A stretch of DNA of 14,861 nucleotides from Bacteroidales bacterium UBA1374 (GTDB lineage: Bacteria; Bacteroidota; Bacteroidia; Bacteroidales; UBA932), in contig DBRG01000015.1 in the NCBI GenBank assembly GCA_002305545.1, positions 1 through 14,861 on the forward strand, written 5' to 3'. The notes below the pieces were generated by a model. It searched no databases and had not been told where the DNA came from. It saw nothing but the letters and a program-made list of their open reading frames with translations. Positions 1 through 7,641 of this stretch are shown piece after piece; the stretch's first letter is position 1, and each line of letters opens with the position of its first letter. A program made the translations under genes and the position numbers.

Positions 1-476
1 ATCCCTTCTATGTAAAGGATATCTGATGTAGTAATAATTTGTTGTTTGTAGTCGGATTTAATAACAAGATTTTTTGGTGTCAACGTGTTGTTAACCAGCG
101 AACCAGAGGCGTTTATTAGCTCTGCCTGGCGTTGGGCCTTATTGGCCGCTGTCAGAAATTCTGCATAACTGAAAGGTTTAAGCAGGTAATCGATGGCATT
201 CACTTTAAATCCTTCCAATGCATACTGTTCAAATGCCGTGGTGAATATGACAAAACAATTCCCCATCATCCGGGATAATTCCAGTCCGTTCAAATGGGGC
301 ATTTGAATGTCAATGAAAGCGAGATCTACTTTTTTACTTTTCAAGACATCCAATGCTTCCACACCGCTGCTGCACCTGGCTACCAGCTCAAGAAAAGGGG
401 TTTGGTGAATGTAATCATGCAGCAGATTCAATGCCAGCGGTTCGTCATCAACAATTATGCATCGTAAACTTGTCAT
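1..476 (-). CDS. LytTR-family response regulator, C-terminus cut off by the window edge
   Basis: The 158 visible residues form a receiver domain (about 4-120) and the beginning of a LytTR DNA-binding domain (from about 133). The acidic pair and following Glu (D10, D11, E12), the phosphoacceptor D56 in the segment FIDIQMP, T80 and K100 in LLKPF are all present, so the receiver looks functional. Family members are usually about 230-250 residues, so roughly a third of the protein lies beyond position 1. The gene starts 8 bases after the stop of the histidine kinase and is the last visible gene of the efflux operon. It very likely takes a phosphate from that kinase and binds DNA to control transcription. 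The efflux operon is the obvious candidate target, but that is inferred from position only. Confidence 0.93.
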   Translation of the reverse strand, partial: MTSLRCIIVDDEPLALNLLHDYIHQTPFLELVARCSSGVEALDVLKSKKVDLAFIDIQMPHLNGLELSRMMGNCFVIFTTAFEQYALEGFKVNAIDYLLKPFSYAEFLTAANKAQRQAELINASGSLVNNTLTPKNLVIKSDYKQQIITTSDILYIEG

Positions 477-484
477 TGGTCAAA

Positions 485-1531
485 TCATAATGTTATGTGC
501 AGTTCAGAAATATATTCGTTGTCATGTGCGGAATAGGTATAAGAATGCTTTCCCGGGTATAATAATGAAAGGCGTCGCTCTAAATTTTCAATGCCAATTC
601 CGGAACCACTGTAATCATTGACATCTTTTGGGAATAAACTGTTTTTTACCGAGCAGGAGATTGTTTTCCCCTGAATATCAATATTGATATCAATAAATGA
701 AGGGGCCGACTGAGAAATACCGTGTTTGAAAGCGTTTTCTACTTGTGTAATGAACATTAACGGTGCAATAGTCAACCCATCTGTTTTTTCCGAAATGTTG
801 ACTCTCATATTGACGTTGTCAGTAAGGCGCAGGGACATAAGATCAATGTAACTTTTTGTGAAAGCCAGATCTTTATCTAAGGACACTTTTTCCTGATTGT
901 TATCATACAACACGTAACGCAATGTCTTGCTGAGACTTAAAACGGCATCTTGGGCTTTTCCCTGATCCATTCTCATTAAAGAATAGATGTTATTCAGGGT
1001 ATTGAACAGAAAGTGCGGGTTGAGCTGGTTTTTCAGATTCTTAATTTCTGCCTGGCTGGCAACAATTTCCATTTTTACTTTTTCTCTGTCAGTGTGCTGC
1101 CATTCAAGAGTTACGCGTATAGCTACCGCCATGGAAGCAGTAAGCATCATAAAAAACATATCTCTTAAAATAAACATCAATGAACTTTGCGGAGGCGGGA
1201 TATGGTCGGTTGGGATGCCTGCCAAATGGGTAAAATAATACCCGTGCCACACATACAGCAGAATGCTTACCGTGCTGATTAATAACAGATTAGATACAAA
1301 AAAAACAACCCATCGTTTTTGCAGCATAAATCGTTTTATGAATACAAAGAAATTAATGTAAAAAACCAGCAAATAAGCAGTGATGCTGCCACAATATCCC
1401 AGGTACCTCACGAAAGTGAGTGTTTCATTGCGTGGATTAATAAAAATGGGAAGACTATAAAACAACACCACGGCCATTATATTCATGAGAATAAACACCC
1501 GTCTGCTTTTTTTATCCGATATCATAGTCAT
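485..1531 (-). CDS. LytS/YehU-type sensor histidine kinase (His_kinase, PF06580)
   Basis: With the ATG at 1531 the protein has 348 residues. The N-terminal half holds about four hydrophobic membrane segments (near 13-31, 43-66, 75-95 and 117-140), then a short coiled linker. The catalytic half has the family's phosphoacceptor motif, with H173 in QLNPHFLFNTLNNIYSL. It also has the N-box ENAFKHG (265-271) and the glycine-rich GSGIGIENLERRL (309-321). No periplasmic sensor domain is visible, so the signal is probably sensed in or near the membrane. An in-frame TTG at 1537 would add two residues; ATG 1531 is preferred, and ATG 1525 is also possible. The gene lies 20 bases downstream of the permease and 8 bases upstream of the LytTR regulator, its likely partner. 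Confidence 0.93.
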   Translation of the reverse strand: MTMISDKKSRRVFILMNIMAVVLFYSLPIFINPRNETLTFVRYLGYCGSITAYLLVFYINFFVFIKRFMLQKRWVVFFVSNLLLISTVSILLYVWHGYYFTHLAGIPTDHIPPPQSSLMFILRDMFFMMLTASMAVAIRVTLEWQHTDREKVKMEIVASQAEIKNLKNQLNPHFLFNTLNNIYSLMRMDQGKAQDAVLSLSKTLRYVLYDNNQEKVSLDKDLAFTKSYIDLMSLRLTDNVNMRVNISEKTDGLTIAPLMFITQVENAFKHGISQSAPSFIDINIDIQGKTISCSVKNSLFPKDVNDYSGSGIGIENLERRLSLLYPGKHSYTYSAHDNEYISELHITL

Positions 1532-1551
1532 TTTCAAATATAATAAATTCT

Positions 1552-2772
1552 TTATTCATACCTGATTGCATCAATAGGATTAAGTCTGGCAGCTTTTTGC
1601 GCCGGATACCAACCAAAAAACACACCGGTTAAAGTACAGACCAGGAAGGAAAGAATTATGGAATATGCTTGTACAGATACAGGCCATCCGGCAATGATAG
1701 GTATCAAGCACGATGCACCCACGCCTAAAAGCACCCCCAGAACACCTCCGGTAACACTTATAATCACGGCTTCTATCAAAAATTGCATAAGTATATGTAT
1801 ACCTTTGGCTCCGATGGACATACGTAATCCTATTTCCCGGGTGCGTTCAGTTACCGAAACATACATAATATTCATGATCCCGATTCCGCCTACCAACAGC
1901 GATATGCCGGCTATGCATCCTAAAAGAATGGTCATCATATCCATTACCGAACCCATGGTTTCCATTATTTCCTGTTGAGAACGTACATTAAAATCGTTCT
2001 CCTGTCCAATTTGAATATTATGGTTTATTTGAAGTATCTCAGTAATTTCTTCGATGGCCTGGGTGGAGTATTCTTCAGAAATAGCTGCGGCGGTAATACC
2101 TTGCAAATAATTTATGGCCAGAATTCTTTTTTGAACCGTGGTATAGGGGGCCAGTAAGATATCATCCTGGTCCATCCCCATTGAATTATATCCTTTTGAT
2201 TCAAGAATGCCTATAATCTTCAGTGGAATCTTCCCAAAACGGATGTTTTTGCCCAAAGGATTTTCTCCGTCCGGAAAGAGGTTTTTCACGATGGTTTGTC
2301 CCACTACGCAGACTTTCGCGGCTTTTTGTATGTCTGTTTGGGTAAACATAGAGCCTTCATCCACCGAGTACCCGCGTATTTCACTGTACTGTTCATTCAC
2401 TCCATAAATAGTGGTAGGCGTATTATTGGCCCTGTACACTGCCTGTCCGCTACTATTGACAGTAGGAGTAATCTTGGATAAGTAATTGGTTCCACGTAAT
2501 AATGATTCATAATCCGTCATTTTAAGTGTCTGCATGTCGGAAGCGCTTTGGCGAACTCCGCCAAAACGGCCATTCCCGGGCTGGATCATGATCATATTAG
2601 ATCCCATTTCACCAATTTCATCCCGGATACTTTGTTTGGAGCCTGATCCGATGGCCAGCATAGTAATAACAGAAGTCACGCCTATGATGATTCCCAGCAT
2701 AGTCAGGAAGGCCCTCATTTTATTATTAAACAGAGCCCTTAAAGCTATTGTTATCAGATTCTTATAATTCAT
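1552..2772 (-). CDS. MacB-type ABC permease (MacB_PCD + FtsX domains)
   Basis: The 406-residue protein follows the MacB permease plan. It has one N-terminal membrane helix (about 20-43), a large periplasmic domain (about 45-275), and three C-terminal helices (about 278-305, 328-360 and 370-390) forming an FtsX domain. Family hallmarks are the segment ERTREIGLRMSIGA (309-322) after the second helix and the C-terminal ending PIDAIRYE. Such permeases do not move substrate through the inner membrane. They use cytoplasmic ATP hydrolysis to drive periplasmic substrates through the adaptor and TolC channel. In E. coli MacB the ATPase is fused to the N-terminus; here it is the separate gene 11 bases upstream. 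The exported substrate cannot be read from the sequence; peptides, lipoproteins and macrolide-like toxins are all known for the family. Confidence 0.93.
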   Translation of the reverse strand: MNYKNLITIALRALFNNKMRAFLTMLGIIIGVTSVITMLAIGSGSKQSIRDEIGEMGSNMIMIQPGNGRFGGVRQSASDMQTLKMTDYESLLRGTNYLSKITPTVNSSGQAVYRANNTPTTIYGVNEQYSEIRGYSVDEGSMFTQTDIQKAAKVCVVGQTIVKNLFPDGENPLGKNIRFGKIPLKIIGILESKGYNSMGMDQDDILLAPYTTVQKRILAINYLQGITAAAISEEYSTQAIEEITEILQINHNIQIGQENDFNVRSQQEIMETMGSVMDMMTILLGCIAGISLLVGGIGIMNIMYVSVTERTREIGLRMSIGAKGIHILMQFLIEAVIISVTGGVLGVLLGVGASCLIPIIAGWPVSVQAYSIILSFLVCTLTGVFFGWYPAQKAARLNPIDAIRYE

Positions 2773-2783
2773 TATGCAGTCTT

Positions 2784-3524
2784 TTAATCTTCTTCAACGG
2801 GTAATGAAGCCAAAGTGTCTTTGGCAGATGAAATAGTGTGATTGACCTTGTCTTCAATAATTTTTCCGTCTTTCAACACAATATTTCGACTTCCGTATTG
2901 TGTGATTTCCTGATTGTGTGTGACAAAAAGAATAGTACGGCCTTTTTTATGCAAATCCTGGAAAACAGAAAGAATTTCAAATGATGTCCTGGTATCCAGA
3001 TTTCCCGTAGCTTCATCGGCCAGGATAATGACCGGATCGTTTACAAGAGCACGGGCAATTGCCACCCGTTGTTGTTGTCCTCCCGACATCTGGTTGGAGC
3101 GATGATACATCCGGTCTTCAAGCCCTACGGCATGTAAGGCCTGAACAGATTTTTCCTTTCTTTGCGCAGTGTTGACGGTTTTATTATAAAGTAAAGGCAA
3201 CTCCACGTTTTCCAATGCCGTTGTCTTTGGCAACAGGTTATAGGTTTGAAATACAAATCCAATTTTACGGTTGCGTAAAACAGCCCTTTCGTTTTTCCCC
3301 ATTTTTCTTACCTGAACACCTGAAAGGTAATAATCACCCTGAGTAGGTACATCAAGGCAGCCCAATATATTTAACAAAGTAGATTTCCCTGATCCGCTGG
3401 CTCCCATTATAGTCACGAATTCACCTTCTGTAACATAGAAAGAAATATCTCTTATGGCATGAACCGTTTCGCTGCCCACCAAGAAATCGCGTTTGATGTT
3501 TTCTACTTTTATAATTTCACTCAT
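2784..3524 (-). CDS. MacB/LolD-type ABC transporter ATPase
   Basis: The 246-residue protein is a complete ABC nucleotide-binding domain. It has the Walker A motif GASGSGKST (41-49), Q-loop Q93, signature MSGGQQQR (146-153), Walker B VIILADE (165-171), D-loop GNLD and the switch histidine H203 in VTHN. The best match is the LolD/MacB/SalX class that pairs with FtsX-type permeases, shown by the start EIIKVENIKRDF, the LGCLD segment after Walker A and the short length. About 25 residues after the last core strand form a charged tail. It lies 11 bases after the adaptor gene and 11 bases before the permease gene, and should form the cytoplasmic dimer that powers that permease. Confidence 0.95.
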   Translation of the reverse strand: MSEIIKVENIKRDFLVGSETVHAIRDISFYVTEGEFVTIMGASGSGKSTLLNILGCLDVPTQGDYYLSGVQVRKMGKNERAVLRNRKIGFVFQTYNLLPKTTALENVELPLLYNKTVNTAQRKEKSVQALHAVGLEDRMYHRSNQMSGGQQQRVAIARALVNDPVIILADEATGNLDTRTSFEILSVFQDLHKKGRTILFVTHNQEITQYGSRNIVLKDGKIIEDKVNHTISSAKDTLASLPVEED

Positions 3525-3535
3525 TAGATTCTTCC

Positions 3536-4717
3536 TTATTTTGTACGTACATTTTTTTCCTGTCCCGGCCGGGGTGGCATGAACGGACTATTGCTCCCGT
3601 TTTTTTCCTTATCATCAGGGGCGTTGCTGATAGAGCCGGGTGCTCCTTTCATACTGCCTGAAAGTTGTATCCCTGTTATAACTTTTTCTTCTATCGAAAG
3701 ACCGTCAATAATTTCTGTAAAGATCCCGTCGGTAACACCAACAATGACTTCCCGGGCTTCAATACCTCCTTCAGGATTTTGAACAAAGACATGTGTTTCC
3801 GGGATGTTTCCGGTGTATTCCCCCGGAACGAAACGGAGAGCTCGCACGGGAACGGTCATGATATTTTCTTTGTTGAGGGTATAGATGTTGACTTCCGCAG
3901 TAAGGCCCGGCTTAAGTTTCAGATCAGGATTAGGAGCATCAATTACCACTTCGTAAGTAACCACATTGGAAGTAGTGGTAGCAAGCAGGCGTACCTGGAT
4001 AACCGTCCCTTCAAACTGATCTTCGGGGAAAGCGTCTACAGAAAACACAACGTGTTGGCCTTCCAACACCTGTCCTATGTCGGCTTCATCAACATCGGCA
4101 ATAACCTGCATTTTTCTCAAATCATTGGCTATGGTGAAAAGAGTAGGCGTACTAAAACCGGCTGCAACCGTCTGACCTTCATCAACCGCGCGCGAGAGAA
4201 CAACGCCGTCAATAGGAGAATAGATCCATGTATATCCTATGTTTCTTTCGGCTTTTTGATAATTGGATTTAGCCTGGGTATAAGAGTAAGTAGCCTTTGA
4301 ATAAGCATTGAATGCCTGGTCATATTCGGATTGGCTTATCAGTTCTTTATCGTACAACCCTTTTATACGATTGTAATTGGCTGTCTGATAATCGTATTCT
4401 GCTTTGGAAGAATTTAAATTGGCTTTAGAGGATTCCAGTTCGGTTTCGAGGACCGATCGGTCAATCTCGGCAATAAGTTGCCCGGTTTTGACCTCAGAAT
4501 TATAATCCACGTATATTTTGGAAATAATCCCGGAAACCTGCGTCCCTACCTCTACCTGTTTTATGGGCTCCACTGTCCCTGTAGCCGTTACGGTATTACT
4601 TATTGAGCCAATTTGTGCCCGGGTCGTTTCATACACAGGAGTCATTTCCTTTGTATTACAGGAGAACAGCATTGTCAGCATGATCCATGTCTGGGCTAAT
4701 AAAAATATTTTCTTCAT
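3536..4717 (-). CDS. MacA-like periplasmic adaptor lipoprotein (RND/HlyD family)
   Basis: The 393-residue protein begins with a lipoprotein signal whose lipobox ends LFSC20, so it is probably tethered by lipid at Cys20. A barrel-sandwich (lipoyl-like) half follows (about 45-85, with VSGIISKIYVDYNSEVKTGQ). Next comes an alpha-helical hairpin (about 88-160), the second half-lipoyl segment (163-200, with WIYSPIDGVVLSRAVDEGQ), then beta-barrel and membrane-proximal domains to about 350. The last 40 residues are a Pro/Asn/Lys-rich tail, probably disordered. MacA-type adaptors connect the MacB permease to the TolC channel and stimulate ATP hydrolysis. The gene lies between the TolC-like gene (10 bases) and the ATPase gene (11 bases), which supports that assignment. 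Confidence 0.93.
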   Translation of the reverse strand: MKKIFLLAQTWIMLTMLFSCNTKEMTPVYETTRAQIGSISNTVTATGTVEPIKQVEVGTQVSGIISKIYVDYNSEVKTGQLIAEIDRSVLETELESSKANLNSSKAEYDYQTANYNRIKGLYDKELISQSEYDQAFNAYSKATYSYTQAKSNYQKAERNIGYTWIYSPIDGVVLSRAVDEGQTVAAGFSTPTLFTIANDLRKMQVIADVDEADIGQVLEGQHVVFSVDAFPEDQFEGTVIQVRLLATTTSNVVTYEVVIDAPNPDLKLKPGLTAEVNIYTLNKENIMTVPVRALRFVPGEYTGNIPETHVFVQNPEGGIEAREVIVGVTDGIFTEIIDGLSIEEKVITGIQLSGSMKGAPGSISNAPDDKEKNGSNSPFMPPRPGQEKNVRTK

Positions 4718-4727
4718 TTTGATGTTA

Positions 4728-6065
4728 TTAATAGTTCACATTTTGATATTGGTACAGATCCAGCAGCATAAGAGATGAAACAGCCTGATACCTTGATTGA
4801 AGCAAGGTGCTGAGCGCATTTGTATAATTATTTTGTTCTGTGATCAGTTCGATGGTATTTTTTAAACCGGCAAGAAACTGTTCGTTTACAAGTTCAAAAC
4901 TGGCTTCGGCTGCGTCCAGTTGTTCTTTTGCAGAAACATACTGGCTTTGCGCAGAAACAGCATCGTTATGGAGGGATTCGACGGTGCTTAAAAGTTGTTT
5001 TTTTAAGCTCATATCTTGTAATTGAGCGGATTGACTTTGCAATTCAGCCTTATTAATATTGGTTCGAATTTGTTTGTTGTTGAATATTGGGATGCTTAGA
5101 TTGAGCCCGATGTTTTCATTGATCTTGCTGCCAAGTTGTTCAAAATAAGAGGTCCCTGCGCTTGAAATGGTCCCGGTATTGATAGAGGCACTGGCAGAGA
5201 TGGTAGGCAACCTGGAAGCCTTGGCAACAGATATGGCCATATTTGCCGATTCCACACTTAAGGCACTACTTTTCATTTGAGGCAAATTGTTTAATGCAGA
5301 CTGATATACGGAAGACAAATCCGGAATAATTTTAAGGACTTGCTGATCGTCAAACTCCGTAAAAACGACTTCAAAATTTTCTTCCAGTTCCAGCTCCAGC
5401 AATTGTTTTAATGTCAGTTTAGCACTTGACAAAGAGTTATTAGCCTCGGTTACCTGATGTTTATCACTGGCATTTTGTGATTGCAATTGAGCCAGATCGG
5501 CTTTTGATATGGATCCGGCCTGATACATTTCTTGCCCTCTTTCAACCTGTGTTTGTGAGAGAGCTAAGGCTTTTTTTGCGATTTCCAATGATTCATTGGC
5601 ATACAAAATCTGTAAATAGGCCTGAATGACTGATATTTCTATATCCAGTGCCGATTGTTCGATGTCGTATGAATACGCTGAATTTTCAATTTGTTTTTGT
5701 TTTATGGTTTTGTTCAGTTTGCCACCGGAGTATAATGTCACACCGGTATTGAGCCCATAATTATCTGAATAGGCCGTCGCTTCTGTTTTTTCCATGAAAT
5801 CGTTGTATGTGGTCGTGTTTTGAAAAGAAACCCCGAAGTTTGATGAAAAATTAAGAGTAGGGAACCGCTGTGCCCTGGTTTGTTCAAGGTCAACGTCGGA
5901 TAGTTCTTTTGTTATTTTTTGACTTTTGATCTGGATATTATTCAGCCTGGCGTATTCAATACACCTTTCCAGGGTCCATGGTGTAGTTTGAGCTTTTGCC
6001 GTATAACCTGCTATAACAAGCACGATGGTTGTTATTATAAATACGGATCTTTTTTGTAGAATCAT
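4728..6065 (-). CDS. TolC-like outer-membrane efflux protein
   Basis: The 445-residue protein has a Sec signal peptide (hydrophobic core about 8-20, likely cut after AKA25). Two outer-membrane efflux (OEP) repeats follow, about 28-215 and 240-435, rich in long heptad-like helices with many Gln, Ser, Ala and Glu. The mature start PWTLERCIEYARLNN is typical of the family, as is the segment GLNLSIPIFNN in the second repeat, which would form the membrane strand and following turn. Trimers of such proteins form the exit duct for tripartite pumps. It is the first gene of the operon, 22 bases downstream of the promoter's -7 element, and 10 bases before the adaptor gene. Confidence 0.94.
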   Translation of the reverse strand: MILQKRSVFIITTIVLVIAGYTAKAQTTPWTLERCIEYARLNNIQIKSQKITKELSDVDLEQTRAQRFPTLNFSSNFGVSFQNTTTYNDFMEKTEATAYSDNYGLNTGVTLYSGGKLNKTIKQKQIENSAYSYDIEQSALDIEISVIQAYLQILYANESLEIAKKALALSQTQVERGQEMYQAGSISKADLAQLQSQNASDKHQVTEANNSLSSAKLTLKQLLELELEENFEVVFTEFDDQQVLKIIPDLSSVYQSALNNLPQMKSSALSVESANMAISVAKASRLPTISASASINTGTISSAGTSYFEQLGSKINENIGLNLSIPIFNNKQIRTNINKAELQSQSAQLQDMSLKKQLLSTVESLHNDAVSAQSQYVSAKEQLDAAEASFELVNEQFLAGLKNTIELITEQNNYTNALSTLLQSRYQAVSSLMLLDLYQYQNVNY

Positions 6066-6087
6066 AATCGTACATTTTTATTGAGGG

Positions 6088-6119
6088 CAAATGTATCCGG
6101 GAGGAATACAACCTTCAAA
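6088..6119 (-). promoter_or_regulatory. Bacteroidota-type promoter of the efflux/two-component operon
   Basis: Read on the minus strand, the -7 element TACATTTG lies at 6088-6095 and matches TAnnTTTG exactly. A -33 TTTG lies at 6116-6119, separated by 20 bases, with a second TTTG immediately upstream at 6120-6123. Transcription should begin near 6081-6085, leaving a leader of only about 15-20 bases before the TolC-like start. This fits the primary sigma factor consensus known from Bacteroides. No operator dyad for the LytTR regulator was recognised. Confidence 0.75.
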
Positions 6120-6123
6120 CAAA

Positions 6124-6140
6124 GTCGGCAGAACGCCGTA
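6124..6140 (-). terminator. Weak candidate terminator after the ABC ATPase gene
   Basis: Nine bases past the ATPase stop, the minus strand can form a short stem CGGC/GCCG (6135-6138 with 6126-6129) with a five-base loop, followed by ACTTTGTTTG. The stem is only four base pairs and its T-rich tail overlaps the -33 region of the next operon's promoter. It may reduce read-through, but a strong terminator is not evident. Confidence 0.25.
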
Positions 6141-6148
6141 TTTTCATG

Positions 6149-6883
6149 TCAGATAGACTTTTTTTGGCCTTTTTCCGGGTCAAAAAAGATTCTTAACAAT
6201 TCCTGCTTGAGTTGCAACGACCGTTCAGAACCGGGGTCGCGTTCTTCCGCCGGTTGTTCAATATTGACATGAGTCAGGATCCGGGTAGGAGGCTGGCTTA
6301 GCACAATCACCCGGTCACTTATCAGGAGCGCTTCATCCACATCGTGAGTTACGAAAATGACAGTACGCCTGTCGGTCTTCCATAGTTTCAGGAACCAATT
6401 GATCAGATTCTTTTTTAATCCCGCATCGAGTCCCTTTAAGGGTTCGTCCATGAGAATAATGTCCGAGGGAATGGCAAAGGCCCGGGCAATGGACACCCTT
6501 TGGCGCATGCCTCCGCTCAGCTGGGAGGGATAATAACCGGCAAAACCGTGCAACTCCACTTGCCGGATCAGGTCTTCGGCCTGTTTTTTCCGCTCTCCGG
6601 CATGCAATTCCCGTTTGAGTACAAACTCAATGTTTTCGGTGACCGTTTTCCAGGGAAGCAGGCGGGGCTCCTGGAAGACGTAGGAAAACGTTTTGTTTTC
6701 AAAACCTTCAAGCGAGCCGCTATCGGGTGGGATGATTCCGCCAATGATGTTGAGCAGGGTAGTTTTTCCGCAACCGGAAGGACCCAGCAGACAGGTGATG
6801 GTGTCTTCAGGAAATGAAATGGAGAAATCCCTGAAGACAGGCTGTTTGTAACTCTTGCTCAGATTATTTATATGCAGGCTCAT
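6149..6883 (-). CDS. ABC transporter ATPase, nitrate/sulfonate/taurine/HMP class (SsuB/TauB/ThiZ-like)
   Basis: From the ATG at 6883 the protein has 244 residues with a complete nucleotide-binding domain. It has Walker A GPSGCGKTT (34-42), the Q-loop QEPRLLPW (71-78), signature LSGGMRQR (122-129), Walker B IILMDE (142-147) and switch H180 in VTHDVDEA. The LLPW segment after the Q-loop and the VDEA segment after the switch histidine are typical of importers for nitrate, alkanesulfonates, taurine and the thiamine precursor HMP. An upstream TTG at 6898 is in frame, but the ATG overlaps the permease stop as ATGA, which suggests coupled translation, so it is preferred. With the permease and binding lipoprotein it forms an uptake system; the substrate is unknown. 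Confidence 0.93.
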   Translation of the reverse strand: MSLHINNLSKSYKQPVFRDFSISFPEDTITCLLGPSGCGKTTLLNIIGGIIPPDSGSLEGFENKTFSYVFQEPRLLPWKTVTENIEFVLKRELHAGERKKQAEDLIRQVELHGFAGYYPSQLSGGMRQRVSIARAFAIPSDIILMDEPLKGLDAGLKKNLINWFLKLWKTDRRTVIFVTHDVDEALLISDRVIVLSQPPTRILTHVNIEQPAEERDPGSERSLQLKQELLRIFFDPEKGQKKSI

Positions 6884-7641
6884 GATCCGGTTTGCCAACG
6901 AATAATATGAAGTTCTCCCCAGCGTATCAATTTTTCAAATATGAAACTGATTGCCACGGCTATCAACGTCCAGGCAATAACCGTCTCGATGTTCAGAAAT
7001 GACTGGGCGGTCTGCAGCCTGGTTCCTATGCCGTACAGCGGCTGGCTCAGAACTTCGCCAATGATGATGGCGCGCCAGCCGATCCCCATGGCGCTTGATG
7101 ACCCGGAAATGATGAACGGCATTATGGCAGGAATATAGACCCCGGTCAGGATCCTTCCTTTGTCAACCCTGTAGAACCTGGCCATTTCCACCAATCCGGG
7201 ATCCACGCTTCTGATGCCGTCAGAAACATTGGTGCAGATGAACGGGAACATGGTCAGGAAAGCGACGAAAACCGGGACCGCTCCGGCGTTGAACCAGATC
7301 AGCGCAAGCAGGATTAGTGAGACAACGGGAATGGAACGCACAGAGACCAGCATGGGGGTAATGAAGGTGTTGAACCCGGGGCTGATCCCTGCCAGGATTC
7401 CGGTCAGGATGCCCAGGATGCCCGAGATAATAAAGCCGGTTACTCCCCGGAGCACGGTGCTCCCTACAACCGCCAGAAAGCCCGGCTCGGCAAAAATCCT
7501 GAAAACAGAAAGAAAGGTGGTTTCAGGGTGGGGAATAATGGACGGAGCGTTGAAAGCAAGTGCCAGCACTTTCCAGATCACCAGCATCAGGACGATTGAA
7601 GCAACGGTCAGGATCCTTTTTTTAGTAATAAAAGCCTTCAT
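6880..7641 (-). CDS. ABC transporter permease, SsuC/TauC/ThiX-like (BPD_transp_1)
   Basis: The 253-residue protein has about six hydrophobic segments (near 11-30, 57-87, 93-116, 119-138, 170-187 and 217-237). Between the fourth and fifth is the EAA-type loop EMARFYRVDKGRILTGVYIP (152-171), which docks onto the ATPase. This is the plan of inner-membrane permeases of the nitrate/sulfonate/taurine family, which usually work as homodimers. The start is chosen at ATG 7641, with GGAGG at 7653-7657 upstream. It overlaps the end of the binding-protein gene by 20 bases. A longer in-frame start at 7680 would add 13 hydrophilic residues (MKWTPRQQEEKCR) and lengthen the overlap to 59 bases, so it is less likely. 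Its stop overlaps the ATPase start as ATGA. Confidence 0.92.
   Translation of the reverse strand: MKAFITKKRILTVASIVLMLVIWKVLALAFNAPSIIPHPETTFLSVFRIFAEPGFLAVVGSTVLRGVTGFIISGILGILTGILAGISPGFNTFITPMLVSVRSIPVVSLILLALIWFNAGAVPVFVAFLTMFPFICTNVSDGIRSVDPGLVEMARFYRVDKGRILTGVYIPAIMPFIISGSSSAMGIGWRAIIIGEVLSQPLYGIGTRLQTAQSFLNIETVIAWTLIAVAISFIFEKLIRWGELHIIRWQTGS

Noticed and set aside
1535..1542. Internal promoter before the histidine kinase
   Set aside because: TATATTTG on the minus strand matches a -7 element, but there is no TTTG 19-21 bases upstream and the transcription start would fall at the start codon.
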